From Paragorgia papillata (lineage: Eukaryota > Cnidaria > Anthozoa > Scleralcyonacea > Coralliidae), in the NCBI GenBank assembly GCA_035771165.1, contig JAWNZC010000013.1, forward strand, positions 2,547,501 through 2,611,500: a DNA stretch of 64,000 nucleotides, in the 5' to 3' direction. Shown here piece after piece: positions 10,951-22,689 of this stretch. A program made the translations under genes and the position numbers. Below the pieces are notes generated by a model that searched no databases, was not told where the DNA came from, and worked only from the letters and a program-made list of their open reading frames with translations. How positions within the stretch are numbered: position 1 is the stretch's first letter; every line of letters begins with the position of its first letter.

Positions 10951-11160
10951 AACTCTTTCCTGTCCGAATTGGTCTTTAGTGTTTTATTCTGGCTAACGCC
11001 AGACGATTTTATTCACCTCTGGAGAAGCCCTCGGACAGGAATGAGTTATAAACTATCTCTCTAACTCTTTCCTGTCCGAATTGGTCTTTAGTGTTTTATT
11101 CTGGCTAACGCCAGACAATTTTATTCACCTCTGGAGAAGCCCTCGGACAGGAATGAGTTA
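10951..11160. mobile_element. Small MITE, two tandem copies
   Basis: Two near-identical units of about 100 bp (10951-11048 and 11060-11160), each starting AACTCTTTCCTGTCCGAATT and ending in the inverse CGGACAGGAATGAGTTA. Both contain CTGGCTAACGCCAGAC. A short linker (AAACTATCTCTC) separates them; the same linker occurs between the two copies at 8090-8104. Confidence 0.85.
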
Positions 11161-13250
11161 AGCTCGGCGCTTAATACTTCGCAGCTTTTCAATGGTACCA
11201 TCTATTTTTCTGGATACGAGACCGTGCAAAGGAGATTTATGGCTCTCCCGATACGCGTTCGTGTTTTCGTATGTTCGTCGCATTCATTGACACTAGAATT
11301 TCCTTATTCGTGCGCGCATTGCACAATTTGGTGCGCACAGTGCGTGCAACATTAACACGATTTCTAATTGCCAATTCACGGCTGCACGTAAGTTTATTTT
11401 AAGAACCACGGTTTTCGAAATGCGCGTCTGCGTTTCCACGTTTGTCCTATGATTTTCATCAATACAAATCCCATTGATTTTAATACGGCAGTCAAAGGAA
11501 CGGAAATCATTAAGCGTCATATGGCAGCGATCCGTATAAGCTCGAAAATGTTGCGCAAAAACTGTACGTTTTCCCATTCTTATGTTCATCAAACGGTATT
11601 TTAAACGGAATACAGCTTTTTCGGACGCAATCACATGCGTTCAGAATACTGTTGAGTATAGAAACGTTGAATTACACTATTATAGATACCGTATTCGGAT
11701 AAACACAAGAATGGAAAATAATAATCCTGAGGACGACGGCCACGACGAAAGAGGCAAGAACAATCGCGTAGCCATTTGGAGTTAACTTTTTAATATCAGG
11801 GGGAAAGAAGGGCAAACACACCACTCGAAGTTCGTTCCATCGTCTCGGGCTGGAAACACGAGATGTTATCTATAAAACCCAACGCGTAGTGTGGAAATAA
11901 ATTAATAAGATTATTGTCGAAACCTACTGACAGATACATTGCTCATATGGTCGGTGTTGATAATGATAATATCCCATTTTCTCTCTGCCGTGTTGCGATG
12001 GCCATGGAAAAATCCATCGACAAAGCGACGATACGAGGAGAGAGAGAAAGAAGTCGACACGCGGAGCAGAGAAGCGCAGTTCGGCAATAATTACTTCTCA
12101 CCTCGATCGAAGTCAACGAGAACCGATAGACTTGTCAACGATGCCTCAAAAAACAAACAAAACGACTTAAACGGTAAACACATCATAACTTTTCTATTTA
12201 GAACGCTTCGTCTCGGTGGGAACGCGGTTATGCGGATCGGGGAAAATTGTTTCGTGGACGAACGCAAGTGAATGTCCCCCTGCGATATTTACTGCGAAAC
12301 AAGCCGGACGCAGGCGACGAATTGTGTATGTAGAAAGCCACATGCAAAAACGACTACGAAGACATCTGTTTGACGAAACGTGATTCACAATCGTCGCAGA
12401 CAAGAACCAAGAGCGGGAGTGTCAACACAACTCAGTTTGGTGCCATTAAGGCCAAAACCCACGAAACGAAAAAGCTATCACTAGCGCTTTACATGCTAAT
12501 TATAAAGCCCAAAGAAACCCCTCGAACGATTGACATATTACATATTCTTCAGGCGTCACACGCTACAGTTTGAAAAGATAAAGCCTTTTCTGATTGTATG
12601 CCTTACCTTGTCAAGTCTCAAGTGGCGTGCCATATCTGCTCTCTCGTCGCGAAAACTCCGACGCTTGGAAAGCGCCCTCGAAGAAACTGCGCAAAGTCAC
12701 TCCAAGTGCTGAATAAATCGTGAATAAGAACGGAGACTAGGTTTTATTGTAACTCGACACGTCGCCGTAACAGGATAACTGGATAAGCAAGCTGCGTAGA
12801 AAATGCTAAACAGCTCGCTGTCCCGACTCGGAGTATAGTCTAGAAAGAATGAAAGAAAAACAAAGGTCTGTTAATCCTCCTCGGTTGACTGAAAGCAGGA
12901 AAAAGAATTAAAAATCCGATCATGAAATGCGTAGGCGAAATTCGAAAACTCGAATAAACGTTTCGTCCTAACATGGGCGTGCCGAGAAAATATTCACATC
13001 GAGAATTATAATTTTGCGATGATAACCGACGCCGCGATGCGTCTCGCATACCACCAATTTTGGCATGGCATTAAGAGCCTTTTAATTCATCGTCGTATCG
13101 CCTGACCGATTAGCCCAGTTGGGAAAACGTGCCAGGAATGGACTTCATGACAGGGTGTCGCCAATCAAAACAGTCCCACATCTATAGCGCTTCAATACAC
13201 GGCGCGCAACTTCTCTCGTGTCCTTTTCGTTAATAATTTATTTGATCAAC
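11161..13250. other. Intergenic, largely single-copy DNA
   Basis: This stretch is richer in CG dinucleotides and poorer in repeats than its surroundings. Several frames of 60-113 codons are open, but none has a recognisable domain, splice-site support or a homologue that I know. It could hold regulatory DNA, a lncRNA or fast-evolving exons. Confidence 0.4.
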
Positions 13251-14929
13251 AACATCAATACCAGCTTTGGTATATAGGATACAAACGTGACACTAACTAC
13301 AACTACATGACATACATATTACATATATATAAAGTTAATTTCTATTATCTACGTTAAGTTATCAAAAATTGTTAAAACATCGAAACAGTATTTCCCTGCC
13401 AAAGCCATAACTGTTCTGTCTTGCATAGACATAAGGTACATAAAAATATCTTTCGTATGTATCACCGTTCGCTAGGATACTGGACATACGATTAAACGAA
13501 CTACAAGTGCGAACGTTTCGGTGGAACCTCGCGCAAATATCTTAATAGATTTCAAGAGGGATCTAATAAAGGATGACAGATGTTTATTCGTTTAAATTGG
13601 CCAGCTTTGGGGGAAATGAGAGTTTATAGGGAAAAGGAACATTAGAGCTTTTCCTGAGCCTCCAGACGAGGATCGATTACCGAACTACAAACTACTTAAC
13701 GCAAAAAACCCAATTGTTTTGTCACCTTTCCAATGACGTACATTATATAAGTCGTCAGACATAGATAAGTTAAATAACACGAAACAATAGTACTCGTCAA
13801 CTCAAGACGCGCATTTGTACGGGCATGGACTCACTTAAAATCTTATAAATATCGTAATCCGTAAATCTTTAAACAAGAAAAAATATATAAATGTGCCATG
13901 CAGTACTACGGATTTCTCTAAAATGTTTATATCAGGTTTAGTTTGGTTGGGTCTGGCCCTATATAATTATTGTCTTGCTGTAATGTTTTTTTCCACCCAG
14001 TTTCTTTTACACTGGCAATATGGTACCGTAGTCTCACTGTCTCATAACAAAAGCGAATGCGCGAATGTGTCTCCTTTGTAGAACTATATGCTGACTTATT
14101 TTGCTAATTCTGTGCTGATGGTGAAGATTTATACGCTGTGATGATTAACACTTTGGTTTTCGTCATTGTAATTTCACTATACCTTATGAATTAGTACTCG
14201 GGTCCGTGTAGTTAACAATAGAAAAAGCAGACAGCTAACATCAGGCGTCGTATTCTTTAAAGAGGAACGCCACGGATGCAGAGAAGAAAACAGTTCACGC
14301 TTGACTGTGTCCAACTTGAAATTATGGCCCGTAACTATTTAAGATACACCAGGCAGTGTTGCGCTAACTATGTCTGAAATTTCTGCTAACTGCGTTAGAA
14401 AACATCTTGATGATTACTAAGTTTAAATGTTTACTTAAGAGAATTTTAAGGAAAGATTTGCACCAAATGGTGTGGAGAGATCTGATGGGTTGGAAGAAAT
14501 GCATCGAGGACATTTATAAACAACGCACTGCTTAACAAACCGACTCCGAGTTATCATTGGAACATCTTGTTAGTGAATACATATATAAATCAAAGACGCA
14601 GTGCGTCAGTTCTTAAAAGCTTGGTTAAAGTTCATGTTGTATTGTTGTCTGCAGTCTGACTTTTGTGAGTGGTTTTTAAGTGGTTTGCTAAATTGTGTTT
14701 TGTATCCTAAAGGTCGATAAACAAGTAGAGTGTGTTAAATACCAATGGATCTGCATACATTAACCCTTTATAATAATGACGATATTTATTCAGGATACAT
14801 CACCATGCAGAGTGTTTTTCAGTGGGATCCTGTAACCGGCACGTTTCTGCAAGAGGTGCGTTAGTCGCCCAGAGTTAAAAATATATAAATAGGGGCAAAA
14901 TGTAGTGCGATTGCCTGTTCAAGATAGAT
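13251..14929. other. Intergenic, nothing recognised
   Basis: A+T-rich sequence without domain-bearing frames or clear repeats. Confidence 0.45.
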
Positions 14930-15620
14930 AGATAGATTGCCTTTATTTTAATACGATAAAGTTTTAATAAGCTTACAGCTTGTGGGGTCGTATTGTTGTA
15001 AAACGTGATTAAAATCTGAGTACATCTAAAACCTAAACCTAAAAGCTTAAAACTATAAATAATAATAAAATATTCTTAATTATATACAAAATCATTGTTT
15101 TTAAAGTTAGTCGTAGAAACGGACTTGACTGAAAAGTTAAAATTTTTAAAAGTGTTCAGTAAATTAAGTTTATGTTCAAGATCTTTGGGTCGTGTGTCCA
15201 CAAGAGATTGATCACTGGTGGTCACGGTGTTCCATAAAACTGATCCTCTGTATGCTACTGAGTTGTGCATAAAACGGGTTTTGAAACGCGGAAGCAACAG
15301 TGAGTCCGACGCTCTGAGTGAGTATCTGCTGTTTCTCCTATTTAGGATGGTATCACAAAGACTGGTAGGTAATCTGAGATGAAAGGCCTTGTGCATCGTT
15401 TTTAATAGATCCGTCTTATAGTTGGAATAGAGAGAAGGCCATCTTGCATGTCCGAGAGCTTCCAAAGGTGTCTCCTTGGGAAGATTAAAGATTATTTTGG
15501 ATTGAGGAGTAATTAAGGATTGAGGAGTAATTAAGTTGCTAGAATCGTGTGCAAGAATGCGACTTATAATACGGCACTCTGAGGCTTGGTTCCTAAGCTG
15601 ATGAACATGACGGTTTAATG
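14930..15620 (-). pseudogene. Non-LTR retrotransposon reverse transcriptase, C-terminal fragment
   Basis: On the minus strand a frame stays open from about 15620 to 15076. It reads like the extreme C-terminus of a CR1/RTE-type ORF2: LNRRNSRYSLRASDSLLLPR, FKTRFMHNSVAYRGSVLWN. Stop at 15076; a 3' untranslated part follows and ends in (ATCT)n at about 14924-14935, the expected tail. No upstream polymerase domain is present, so it is a 5'-truncated dead copy. A short tandem duplication (TTACTCCTCAATCC twice, about 15500-15535) lies within the frame. Confidence 0.8.
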
Positions 15621-16690
15621 ATCAGATCATTACACAAAGAAATTTATAATACAAAATAGGCAAAGTCAACATGTTTACAAATTACGTTTAGATACACGAA
15701 ACAAAAATTAGAACTATAGCTACAGTACATAGAGCACTGCATTATACAAAGAATTGAATACTTATTCAACTTATGTAGATAGAATTACTATTGTTATAAT
15801 TTAAGTTCTTAATAAGGGTTGAGATAAGTAGTAATCCTTTGAAGTTCGCTTATATAGGTGAAGAAGCTCTTCATGCAGGTAATCACAAAGAGAGGGGAAG
15901 GATTGGGTTCCGAATTTTGGGTCCTTGTTAGTTTGATCAGGCATGGTGGAAAATGCGGAGTGCGGAAAGTGTAGCGGAATTGAAGAAAATAGAAACGCCG
16001 ACTACTAAAACTTCTCATTATTATAAGATAATAATAACAAAATTCAAAGGACTGATACACTTGCCGCAAGTGCGCGGAGCCTGAATCGAAGGGTGAATGA
16101 GGTGCGTAGTTCACACAAGTGAACATATTTACGATCAAGAGCCACATCACTGTTAATTAAACTAGAAAGTCAGTCAGTCAGTTTCGAAATCTACCAACAA
16201 CGTGCATCAAAAGGCAAAGCTGTTGAACTTTTTGTCCAACTCCAAAAGCGAAAGGAGCAAAGAGCTTACAACATGCCTCACGGCCAATCTCCGTAGCGGA
16301 AGTAAAAAGTGCAAAATGCAAAATCGCGACATCCAACACAGGTAGCCCGAGTAATAAACTTCAACCGGGCCAACAGAATCAGGGCGTCGCATTTGCAACC
16401 CATTTCAACCTTGCTCAACTCCGTACTTCTGTGCAGGAATTCTATAGTATGCCGTCGGTTGTGTTCTTTAATATCTCTTAAAATCGTTATTGTGAGATTT
16501 TGCGCGATTCTACGACAATTCTGTTTCTCTCAAAATTGCTAGAAACAGCTTGACATTTTCCTCTTTAAAAATATTCTCTAATTCATAGTCTGTTTACAAA
16601 GGCACACAGTAATTGGCGTAAGCGGTTGTAGTATCCCTGCCATAAGAGTTGTATTTTGTATTTTAAAGTTCTTTCGTTTATTTTTGCTGT
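15621..16690. other. Intergenic, nothing recognised
   Basis: No supported gene. A short (GTCA)n run is at 16171-16180. Confidence 0.45.
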
Positions 16691-16697
16691 ACAAGCT

Positions 16698-16955
16698 GTC
16701 GTAGGGGTGTTGGTGGCACAGTGGGTTCGATTCCTGCACGGTGCAGTTATCTGCTTAAAAAAAATTCACCTTGGCCGCATGTGAGAAGAGTGCTTTCAGT
16801 TTGACTCTACCAAACACCACAGGTTTCCTCCGGGTACTCCGGTTTCCTCCTGTAGAAACACTGGACCAATGAGGGTGGGCCCTTACTGGACCTCTGAGGA
16901 TAACAGTTTAGATATAACTGATAGAGTTACCCAGTATAAATAAGGTTAGTTTAGT
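16698..16955 (+). mobile_element. tRNA-headed SINE with internally deleted head
   Basis: Starts GGGGTGTTGGTGGCACAGTG, then jumps directly to the B box GGTTCGATTCC; the middle of the tRNA head, present in the copy at 17893-18185, is missing. The body (AATTCACCTTGGCCGCATGT, GGTTTCCTCCGGGTACTCCG, AATGAGGGTGGGCCCTTACT) and the GATAGAGTTACCCAGTATAAATAAGG 3' end are shared with that copy. Confidence 0.85.
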
Positions 16956-16974
16956 TTAGTTAGTTTAGTATAAG

Positions 16975-17037
16975 TTCGACTCAGAGAAAAACTCTGAGCT
17001 CCAGACGGGACTCGAACCCGGCACAACCTTCCTTCTT
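16975..17037 (-). mobile_element. Fragment of a tRNA-like SINE head
   Basis: ACTCAGAGAAAAACTCTGAGCTCCAGACGG and the inverted B box GGGACTCGAACCC match the layout of the element at 6505-6600. Confidence 0.55.
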
Positions 17038-17630
17038 GAGTTAAACTTACACGACAGCTTGTACATGACCAAAAACAAACGAAAAAACTTTACCAACTTC
17101 ATGCTGAAAACACTACTAACATAGAAAAACATTTTGTATTTGAACTTACTATAAATAGCGAAGCGTAATAGATAAATATTTATCTGACCAAGCCATTGTA
17201 TTATATACGCCTATAACCTTACCTCGGATATAAAAGAAAAGAAAAAAAAGATGCCGCGCACGATATCTATCTAAGGCGTTGATTGTAACTCCGGAAACTA
17301 GACACCAGATAGGCTGTGATCAAAGCAAAGATTCGCGGGCTTCACAATCACTTTTCGAGAAATTTCTTATCTCGCTGTTTGCCTCGCCCATGCACTGATA
17401 AAACAATTTCAGTCTTGTCCCTCCACTCCTTAGGCGAGAACGGTGTGCCATTCTTATCATTCCAATGTCGTCCCCGCCCATAATTGAATTACGAAATCAC
17501 TATTTTGGAAAAGAGAGATTTTCAATTTCCTGTTATCGATCTTATTTCGATATATACTCCCTGGATGTGTAGTCTTCATGTGGTTTCAGTATAAAACAAA
17601 AAATGCCGAACGTGAACTTAAATAAACTTA
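17038..17630. other. Intergenic, nothing recognised
   Basis: No supported gene or repeat. Confidence 0.45.
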
Positions 17631-17635
17631 TGATA

Positions 17636-17835
17636 TACAGTACTGCCGAAACAAAGAAAGTAGGAATCTAACATTTCGAGCGAAGGCCCTTCAATTCGTC
17701 AGTTTCCCTCACGTTTCTCTTTGACGAAGGGCCTTCGCTCGAAACGTTAGACTCCTACGTTCTCTGTTTCGGCAGTATATGTCAAACCTTACTATATTTC
17801 GATTGTTGTTTCAACACTGCATGCCTACCCAGCAC
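17636..17835. mobile_element. Penelope-like terminal repeat pair, hammerhead-like
   Basis: Two inverted copies of a unit containing GAAGGGCCTTCGCTCGAAACG (plus copy about 17721-17765, minus copy about 17635-17690), continuing GTTTCGGCAGTATAT and TTACTATATTTCGATTG. The same unit recurs at 25885-26015 and 51590-51720. CTGACGA followed by a short stem and GAAA is hammerhead-like, but the plus copy here starts TTGACGA and the minus copy has a small insertion. Confidence 0.6.
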
Positions 17836-17892
17836 GCTACTTCAATTTCACTGTTTGGATTAAATAAACTGAATTAAATACTAAAAAATTAA

Positions 17893-18185
17893 ACTAAACT
17901 AACCTTATTTATACTGGATAACTCTATCAGTTATACCTAAACTGTTATCCTCAGAGGTTCCAGTAAGGGCCCACCCTCATTGGTCCAGTATTAATACAGG
18001 AGGAAATCGGAGTATACCGGAGGAAACCTGTGGTGTTTGGTAGAGTCAAACTGGAAGCACTCTTCTCACATGCGGCCAAGGTGAATTTTTTTTTAATCAG
18101 ATAACTGCACCGTGCAGGAATCGAACCCGGGTCGCAGAGTTCATGAAAGGCACGTGCACTAACCACTGTGCCACCAACACCCCTA
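17893..18185 (-). mobile_element. tRNA-headed SINE, full-length copy
   Basis: On minus: GGGTGTTGGTGGCACAGTGG (A box region) and GGGTTCGATTCC (B box), then the body shared with 16698-16955, ending TATCCAGTATAAATAAGG and TTAGTTTAGTTTAA. It is inverted relative to the copy 1 kb upstream. Confidence 0.88.
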
Positions 18186-19254
18186 AAACAATAGTTTAAA
18201 AGTCGGTTATGTAACACACTTTCAGGTCAGTTCTAATTTCACTGATTTAACCCTTTCTTGGTATTTCCGTCTGTGGCAGAGGCTACTGTCGGCGGCGTCG
18301 ACTCTCCCTGTGACAAGTAAACTATAGCCAAATTAAATACATATGTCGTAATAAGAGATAGATGTCGCCTAGAAAAAGTCAAGATATCCGTTCACAGTTT
18401 TTTTTATTATTTCTTTAATTCTTTTTATATTCGCCTCGCACCATGCAACAAGCAATCGAAAGCTGTAATTATATCTGGCAAACGCCAACTTAAGTAGTTT
18501 TATTTTTATTTCAGCCAGTCGTTACCTTGGCCCGCGCTTTGTTTTTTTCAAGTGTCTCATGATCAGTGATTATTCTACGAGTAATCGCCTGTTGATTGTT
18601 CTGCTTAGTTATTTAGATTTAAACTATTTAAAACCTGCCTATAACTCCTTATTCCCGATTGAGTTGTTCCTCTTGGAACAATGCAGTCATATAGACTCTA
18701 GTATACTTTACTCCGGCTAACGCCGGACGATTTGACTTGGGGATTTGACTTGTCAAAGGGAAAGCACTGAATCACCAAGGCAAGGGATTAACTCTTTACT
18801 GGCCACAGTTGCTTTTTGTCTACTTATTAATTTTACTCTGGCTAACGCCAGACAATTTTACTCGTCAAGGATCAACTTTATCTTGGGCCAGGCCCAGCGT
18901 TGGTCGCTTAACCCTTTGATGCCTGGACCTCTCCCTGTGGTCACGAATAAAATCGTCTGGCGTTAGCCAGATAAAATACGGTACTAAAGACTCGTCTTCA
19001 GGCTTCAAAGGGTTCCCACCCCGCTTTACGATTGCCCGCGCGTCTGCGATTAAATAGAACTTTAGCTGAAGCACAAGCTGGTTTAATACATTTATTAACT
19101 ATGATACAAGTTATAGTTAGAGAAAAAATCGAGGCGAGACCTGACTAAATATAGCAAAAAGTTTGATTTGAAAACGTCAATTTAAAAACATGAAATGGAT
19201 CATTTTAACACATTTGACGAGTGTTTTCGCTGAAATTAACCTATTGACTCGGCA
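18186..19254. other. Intergenic with MITE-like fragments
   Basis: No gene. Fragments containing CTGGCTAACGCCAGACAATT (about 18838-18858), CCGGCTAACGCCGGACG (18714-18730) and the inverted CGTCTGGCGTTAGCCAG (18953-18970) belong to the same family as 10951-11160, in rearranged form. Confidence 0.55.
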
Positions 19255-19364
19255 CGAACGAACGAACGAACGAACGAACGAACGAACGAACGAACGAACG
19301 AACGAACGAACGAACGAACGAACGAACGAACGAACGAACGAACGAACGAACGAACGAACGAACT
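19255..19364. repeat. (CGAA)n microsatellite
   Basis: About 27 perfect tandem units. Confidence 0.98.
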
Positions 19365-19406
19365 AAAGAGCAAGCTCACAGGCAGAATATAAAGTGCCGC
19401 TAAACA

Positions 19407-19589
19407 TAGACCTTATTCAAAAATGGCCGCCGAATTAAAATTATTTTATATACATATAAATTAGCCCTTATGAACTCGTTTTCATGTGTGAAATTCAAAA
19501 TAATTTTTACTTTAAAACGAGGTCATAAGGGCTAATTTATATTCACATAAAAGAACTATAATTCGGCGGCCATTTTTGAATAAGGTCTA
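19407..19589. mobile_element. Hairpin MITE, 183 bp
   Basis: Terminal inverted repeats TAGACCTTATTCAAAAATGG / CCATTTTTGAATAAGGTCTA; the whole element is close to a perfect hairpin, including the inner TAAATTAGCCCTTATGA / TCATAAGGGCTAATTTA. Confidence 0.88.
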
Positions 19590-19790
19590 TACGTCGCATT
19601 TAATTCAGACGAATTTAACTGAATCAATTAAATGCGACTGTAGTGCGACGTATGAAAGTGAAACGAATCAAATTCGACTGAAGAGTTAAATTCGTCTGAG
19701 ACGTTGTATCCGTCACGGTGAGACGGATACAACGTCTGAAATGCGTGTTGGTTTCAGACGTCGCTGTATCGTCGCATCGAATTAAATGCA
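19590..19790. mobile_element. Second hairpin-rich repeat built from CGTCGCATTTAATTC
   Basis: Multiple inverted motifs (GAATTAAATGCG, AGACGTTGTATCCGTC with GACGGATACAACGTCT) directly adjoin the previous MITE. The core 19700-19735 is a nearly perfect palindrome. Confidence 0.6.
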
Positions 19791-19823
19791 TAAATTATAA
19801 CAACATATTTTTTGAGCCCCTCG

Positions 19824-20168
19824 ATCATCAGATTTTTGTTTACTTCGCATGCGTATTGGACGTTTTTGGCGCGATCTAGCGGGATTTTCCTAGCTCGTCA
19901 CTAAATTAAATTCGTCGCATGAAACGAATTCGAGATTATGACTATTAAAGGTATAGACTACAGCTTGTAAAATATACAGTACCTCCTTTCCTACAATCAT
20001 CAGATTTTTGTTTACTTCGCATGCGTATTGGACGTTTTTGGCGCGATCTAGCGGGATTTTCCTAGCTCGTCACTAAATTAAATTCGTCGCATGAAACGAA
20101 TTCGAGATTATGACTATTAAAGGTATAGACTACAGCTAGTAAAATATACAGTACCTCCTTTCCTACAA
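19824..20168 (+). repeat. Tandem duplication, 172-bp period, two copies
   Basis: ATCATCAGATTTTTGTTTAC starts at 19824 and again at 19996. The copies are nearly identical to their ends (CCTCCTTTCCTACAA), so the duplication is recent. Confidence 0.93.
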
Positions 20169-21090
20169 ATACCCGGCGAGCACAGTCGCATGTTTTTTGC
20201 GACACTTAATGACTGCATATACGTTCTCCAAATATTTCATCCCGTAATTCAATACAAAGACAGAAAACGGACATGGATGAAGTTGGGGAATGACGGCGAA
20301 TCCTATAAGAGAAGATATATATCATGTTGAGGGATGAAATTGAGGCGAGAATCTATCGCTCCTTGCCAATTATAGATAATCAGAAAGTGCCGTTGTTGAC
20401 GATATCCGTCACGATCCGCAACGACATACAACTACGTTCATCATCACTGTCACAAAAAAATAAATCGACGACATTCCAGACTGACGTTGCGCTGGTTGAT
20501 ATAGATATATAAATTTGGCATATATAAAATTTAGAAAATGTGCACTCTCCTTGGCTAAAGGCCGTGTTCTAAGACTCATGAAATATTTCAATTTCACAAT
20601 AGTTCCACTTGTTTTAACTCATATGTTGAATTTTCAGGATGGCATTATTTTTCGGAGTATGTTTTGTTCTATACTTTTTCAAGTTGTTGGATGGTCTTAG
20701 TTTTCGATCTCTCTGGGTTATCTACTAACAAAATTACAATGATCAAATGTTATATAACAAAAACAAAAAAACAACAACAAAATATTTAACAAAAAAACCC
20801 AAAAACATAACGATAATAAAATAAAAATAACCCAAACGGGAAGAGTGCGAACGGGATACTAAGTCCCATGCAGGGCACTCCCCGTAAAAATAAAAAAAAC
20901 AAACCCTGAGTTTACGACCTATGACAGGGGCAATCACGTACGAGGGACCACGTGCGCGGCAGATCTACATGAAACTGAGTTGAGTAACTTAAATTATAGT
21001 ACATTTCTTTCAGGGAACTTTTAAAAAAGGAAAGACTAGAAAAACTAGTGGTAGGGAGTATTTTACAGGTTGAATTAAAAAAAATACTAT

Positions 21091-21122
<32 letters not shown>

Positions 21123-21476
21123 GGACTTTCTATTTATAAGATGCATCTAAAATTAAGGAATACAAAATAATTTCCCTTCCCTTTCATTTAAAACTTCAGA
21201 TCGCGTGAGTGATCAAAAAACACACAACAGTTGCCTAAAAAGTTGCCCAGCGGTGGTCTGCTAAAAACAATTCAACTGTACAATTAATATATGTAAGTAT
21301 AAAATTATATTTACTTCAAGGGTTCTCTGCGCCTTTTTTGAGATCCGATCAGGCTAACATAAAACTTTGATATAGTATATAGTATTGATAATATAATCAG
21401 ACAAGATTGTATATAGTGGGGATTTTAGATAAAGGAAAATCTCGAGTAGGAATCAGAATTAATACGCGACCCCAAG
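20169..21476. other. Intergenic, nothing recognised
   Basis: No supported gene. A short (CT)n(TA)n run is at 21091-21122. Confidence 0.45.
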
Positions 21477-21845
21477 GGGCTGTTTACTTGAGCTGGGTTG
21501 GCCCGGTTAACCGGCTCGACTCGTTTGGTTAAAATCGTACTGGGGTTTGGAAACTCACATGAACTAAATATGAAAAGACGAATTGGTTTAGTCAATTTCG
21601 CGACACGAGTTAACCCGGTTAGGGGCTATTCATGAGGCGAGCTAGCCCGGTTACCGGGCTGATTTTACGTCGCGAAAATATTATATTTGATTAATGCAAA
21701 ACGACACAAAAAAGCCAAATTGCCTTTGTTTTCCTGTAAGTGTAGCACACAGGGGCGTCTAAATCTTTTTAAGTCATAGCAAGATTTTCGTGACATAAAA
21801 TCAGCCCGGTATAACCCGGCTAGCCCGCCTCATATGAACAATAAC
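21477..21845. mobile_element. One or two TIR elements with CCCGG-rich ends
   Basis: 21621-21841 has TIRs GGCTATTCATGAGGCGAGCT / GCCTCATATGAACAATA with inner AGCCCGGTTACCGGGCTGAT / ATCAGCCCGGTATAACCCGG. A related shorter piece (GGCTGTTTACTTGAGCTGGG ... GTTAACCCGGTTAGGGG) lies at 21477-21620. Confidence 0.6.
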
Positions 21846-22015
21846 TCCTCAGTGTCGATATATATATATATATATATGATGATGATGATCGCCTAACCGC
21901 GTGAAACTCAGAGTAGCAACACAATGATGTTTTAAGTAAGAAACAGTCAGTTAAATCAGCTCTGCCTATTTATATCGAGAATTCTTCAATCTACTACTAA
22001 CATTATATTTACTTA

Positions 22016-22040
22016 TATATACAATACATATATATATATA

Positions 22041-22096
<56 letters not shown>

Positions 22097-22203
22097 TGAG
22101 TTTTGGTTCACGAAATGTTAGAGAGTGCTCAATACCATATATAGATAGAGCAAACTTATATATACTTTATATATATATATATATACTTTATATATATACT
22201 TAT

Positions 22204-22253
<50 letters not shown>

Positions 22254-22516
22254 ATTTTAAAAAATGAACGTTGCTACTCATTTTTTTTTTAATTTATTTT
22301 TTTAATAAAATCTATCTTGCTCTACCTTCAAAAGTATCGAGCACTCTGTGGTCTATTGTAAACGACTACTTGAACTATTATATATATATATATATATATT
22401 GTATATATTACACATGCACGGAACTTGGGTTTAACTATATATATATATATTATATATATTATTTTTAAAAAATGAACATTGAACTACTATTATATATATA
22501 TATATATATATACAAA
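22016..22516. repeat. (TA)n blocks
   Basis: Several TATATA runs (22031-22094, 22157-22250, 22380-22400, 22436-22460, 22490-22512) separated by short unique pieces; one spacer (GTGAGTTTTGGTTCACGAAA) is repeated inverted at 22694-22714. Confidence 0.9.
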
Positions 22517-22655
22517 GCATGAAGTATAGTTACCTTAAAGTCTTCGCTACCAGAGGTTTCACCCTAAACGGGTTCATCAGGGATCATGATCCCGTTTAGG
22601 GTGAAACCTCTGGTAGCGAAGACTTTAAGGTAACTATACTTCATGCTTTGTATTT
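22516..22655. mobile_element. Palindromic Penelope-like fragment with hammerhead-like core
   Basis: Near-perfect inverted repeat (AAGCATGAAGTATAGTTACC at 22515-22535 versus GGTAACTATACTTCATGCTT at 22630-22650). On the minus strand CTGATGA (22580-22574), a 4-bp stem ACCC/GGGT, GAAA (22560-22557) and a minimal stem III ACC/GGT followed by A (22557-22548) form a complete hammerhead core, but stem I has at most 1 bp because the flank is the palindrome centre. Confidence 0.65.
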
Positions 22656-22689
22656 TGCTCTATCTATATATGGTATTGAGCACTCTCTA

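Noticed and set aside
15076..15465. Host gene of 129 codons
   Set aside because: Sequence motifs are those of a LINE ORF2 C-terminus, and the tail ends in a microsatellite.
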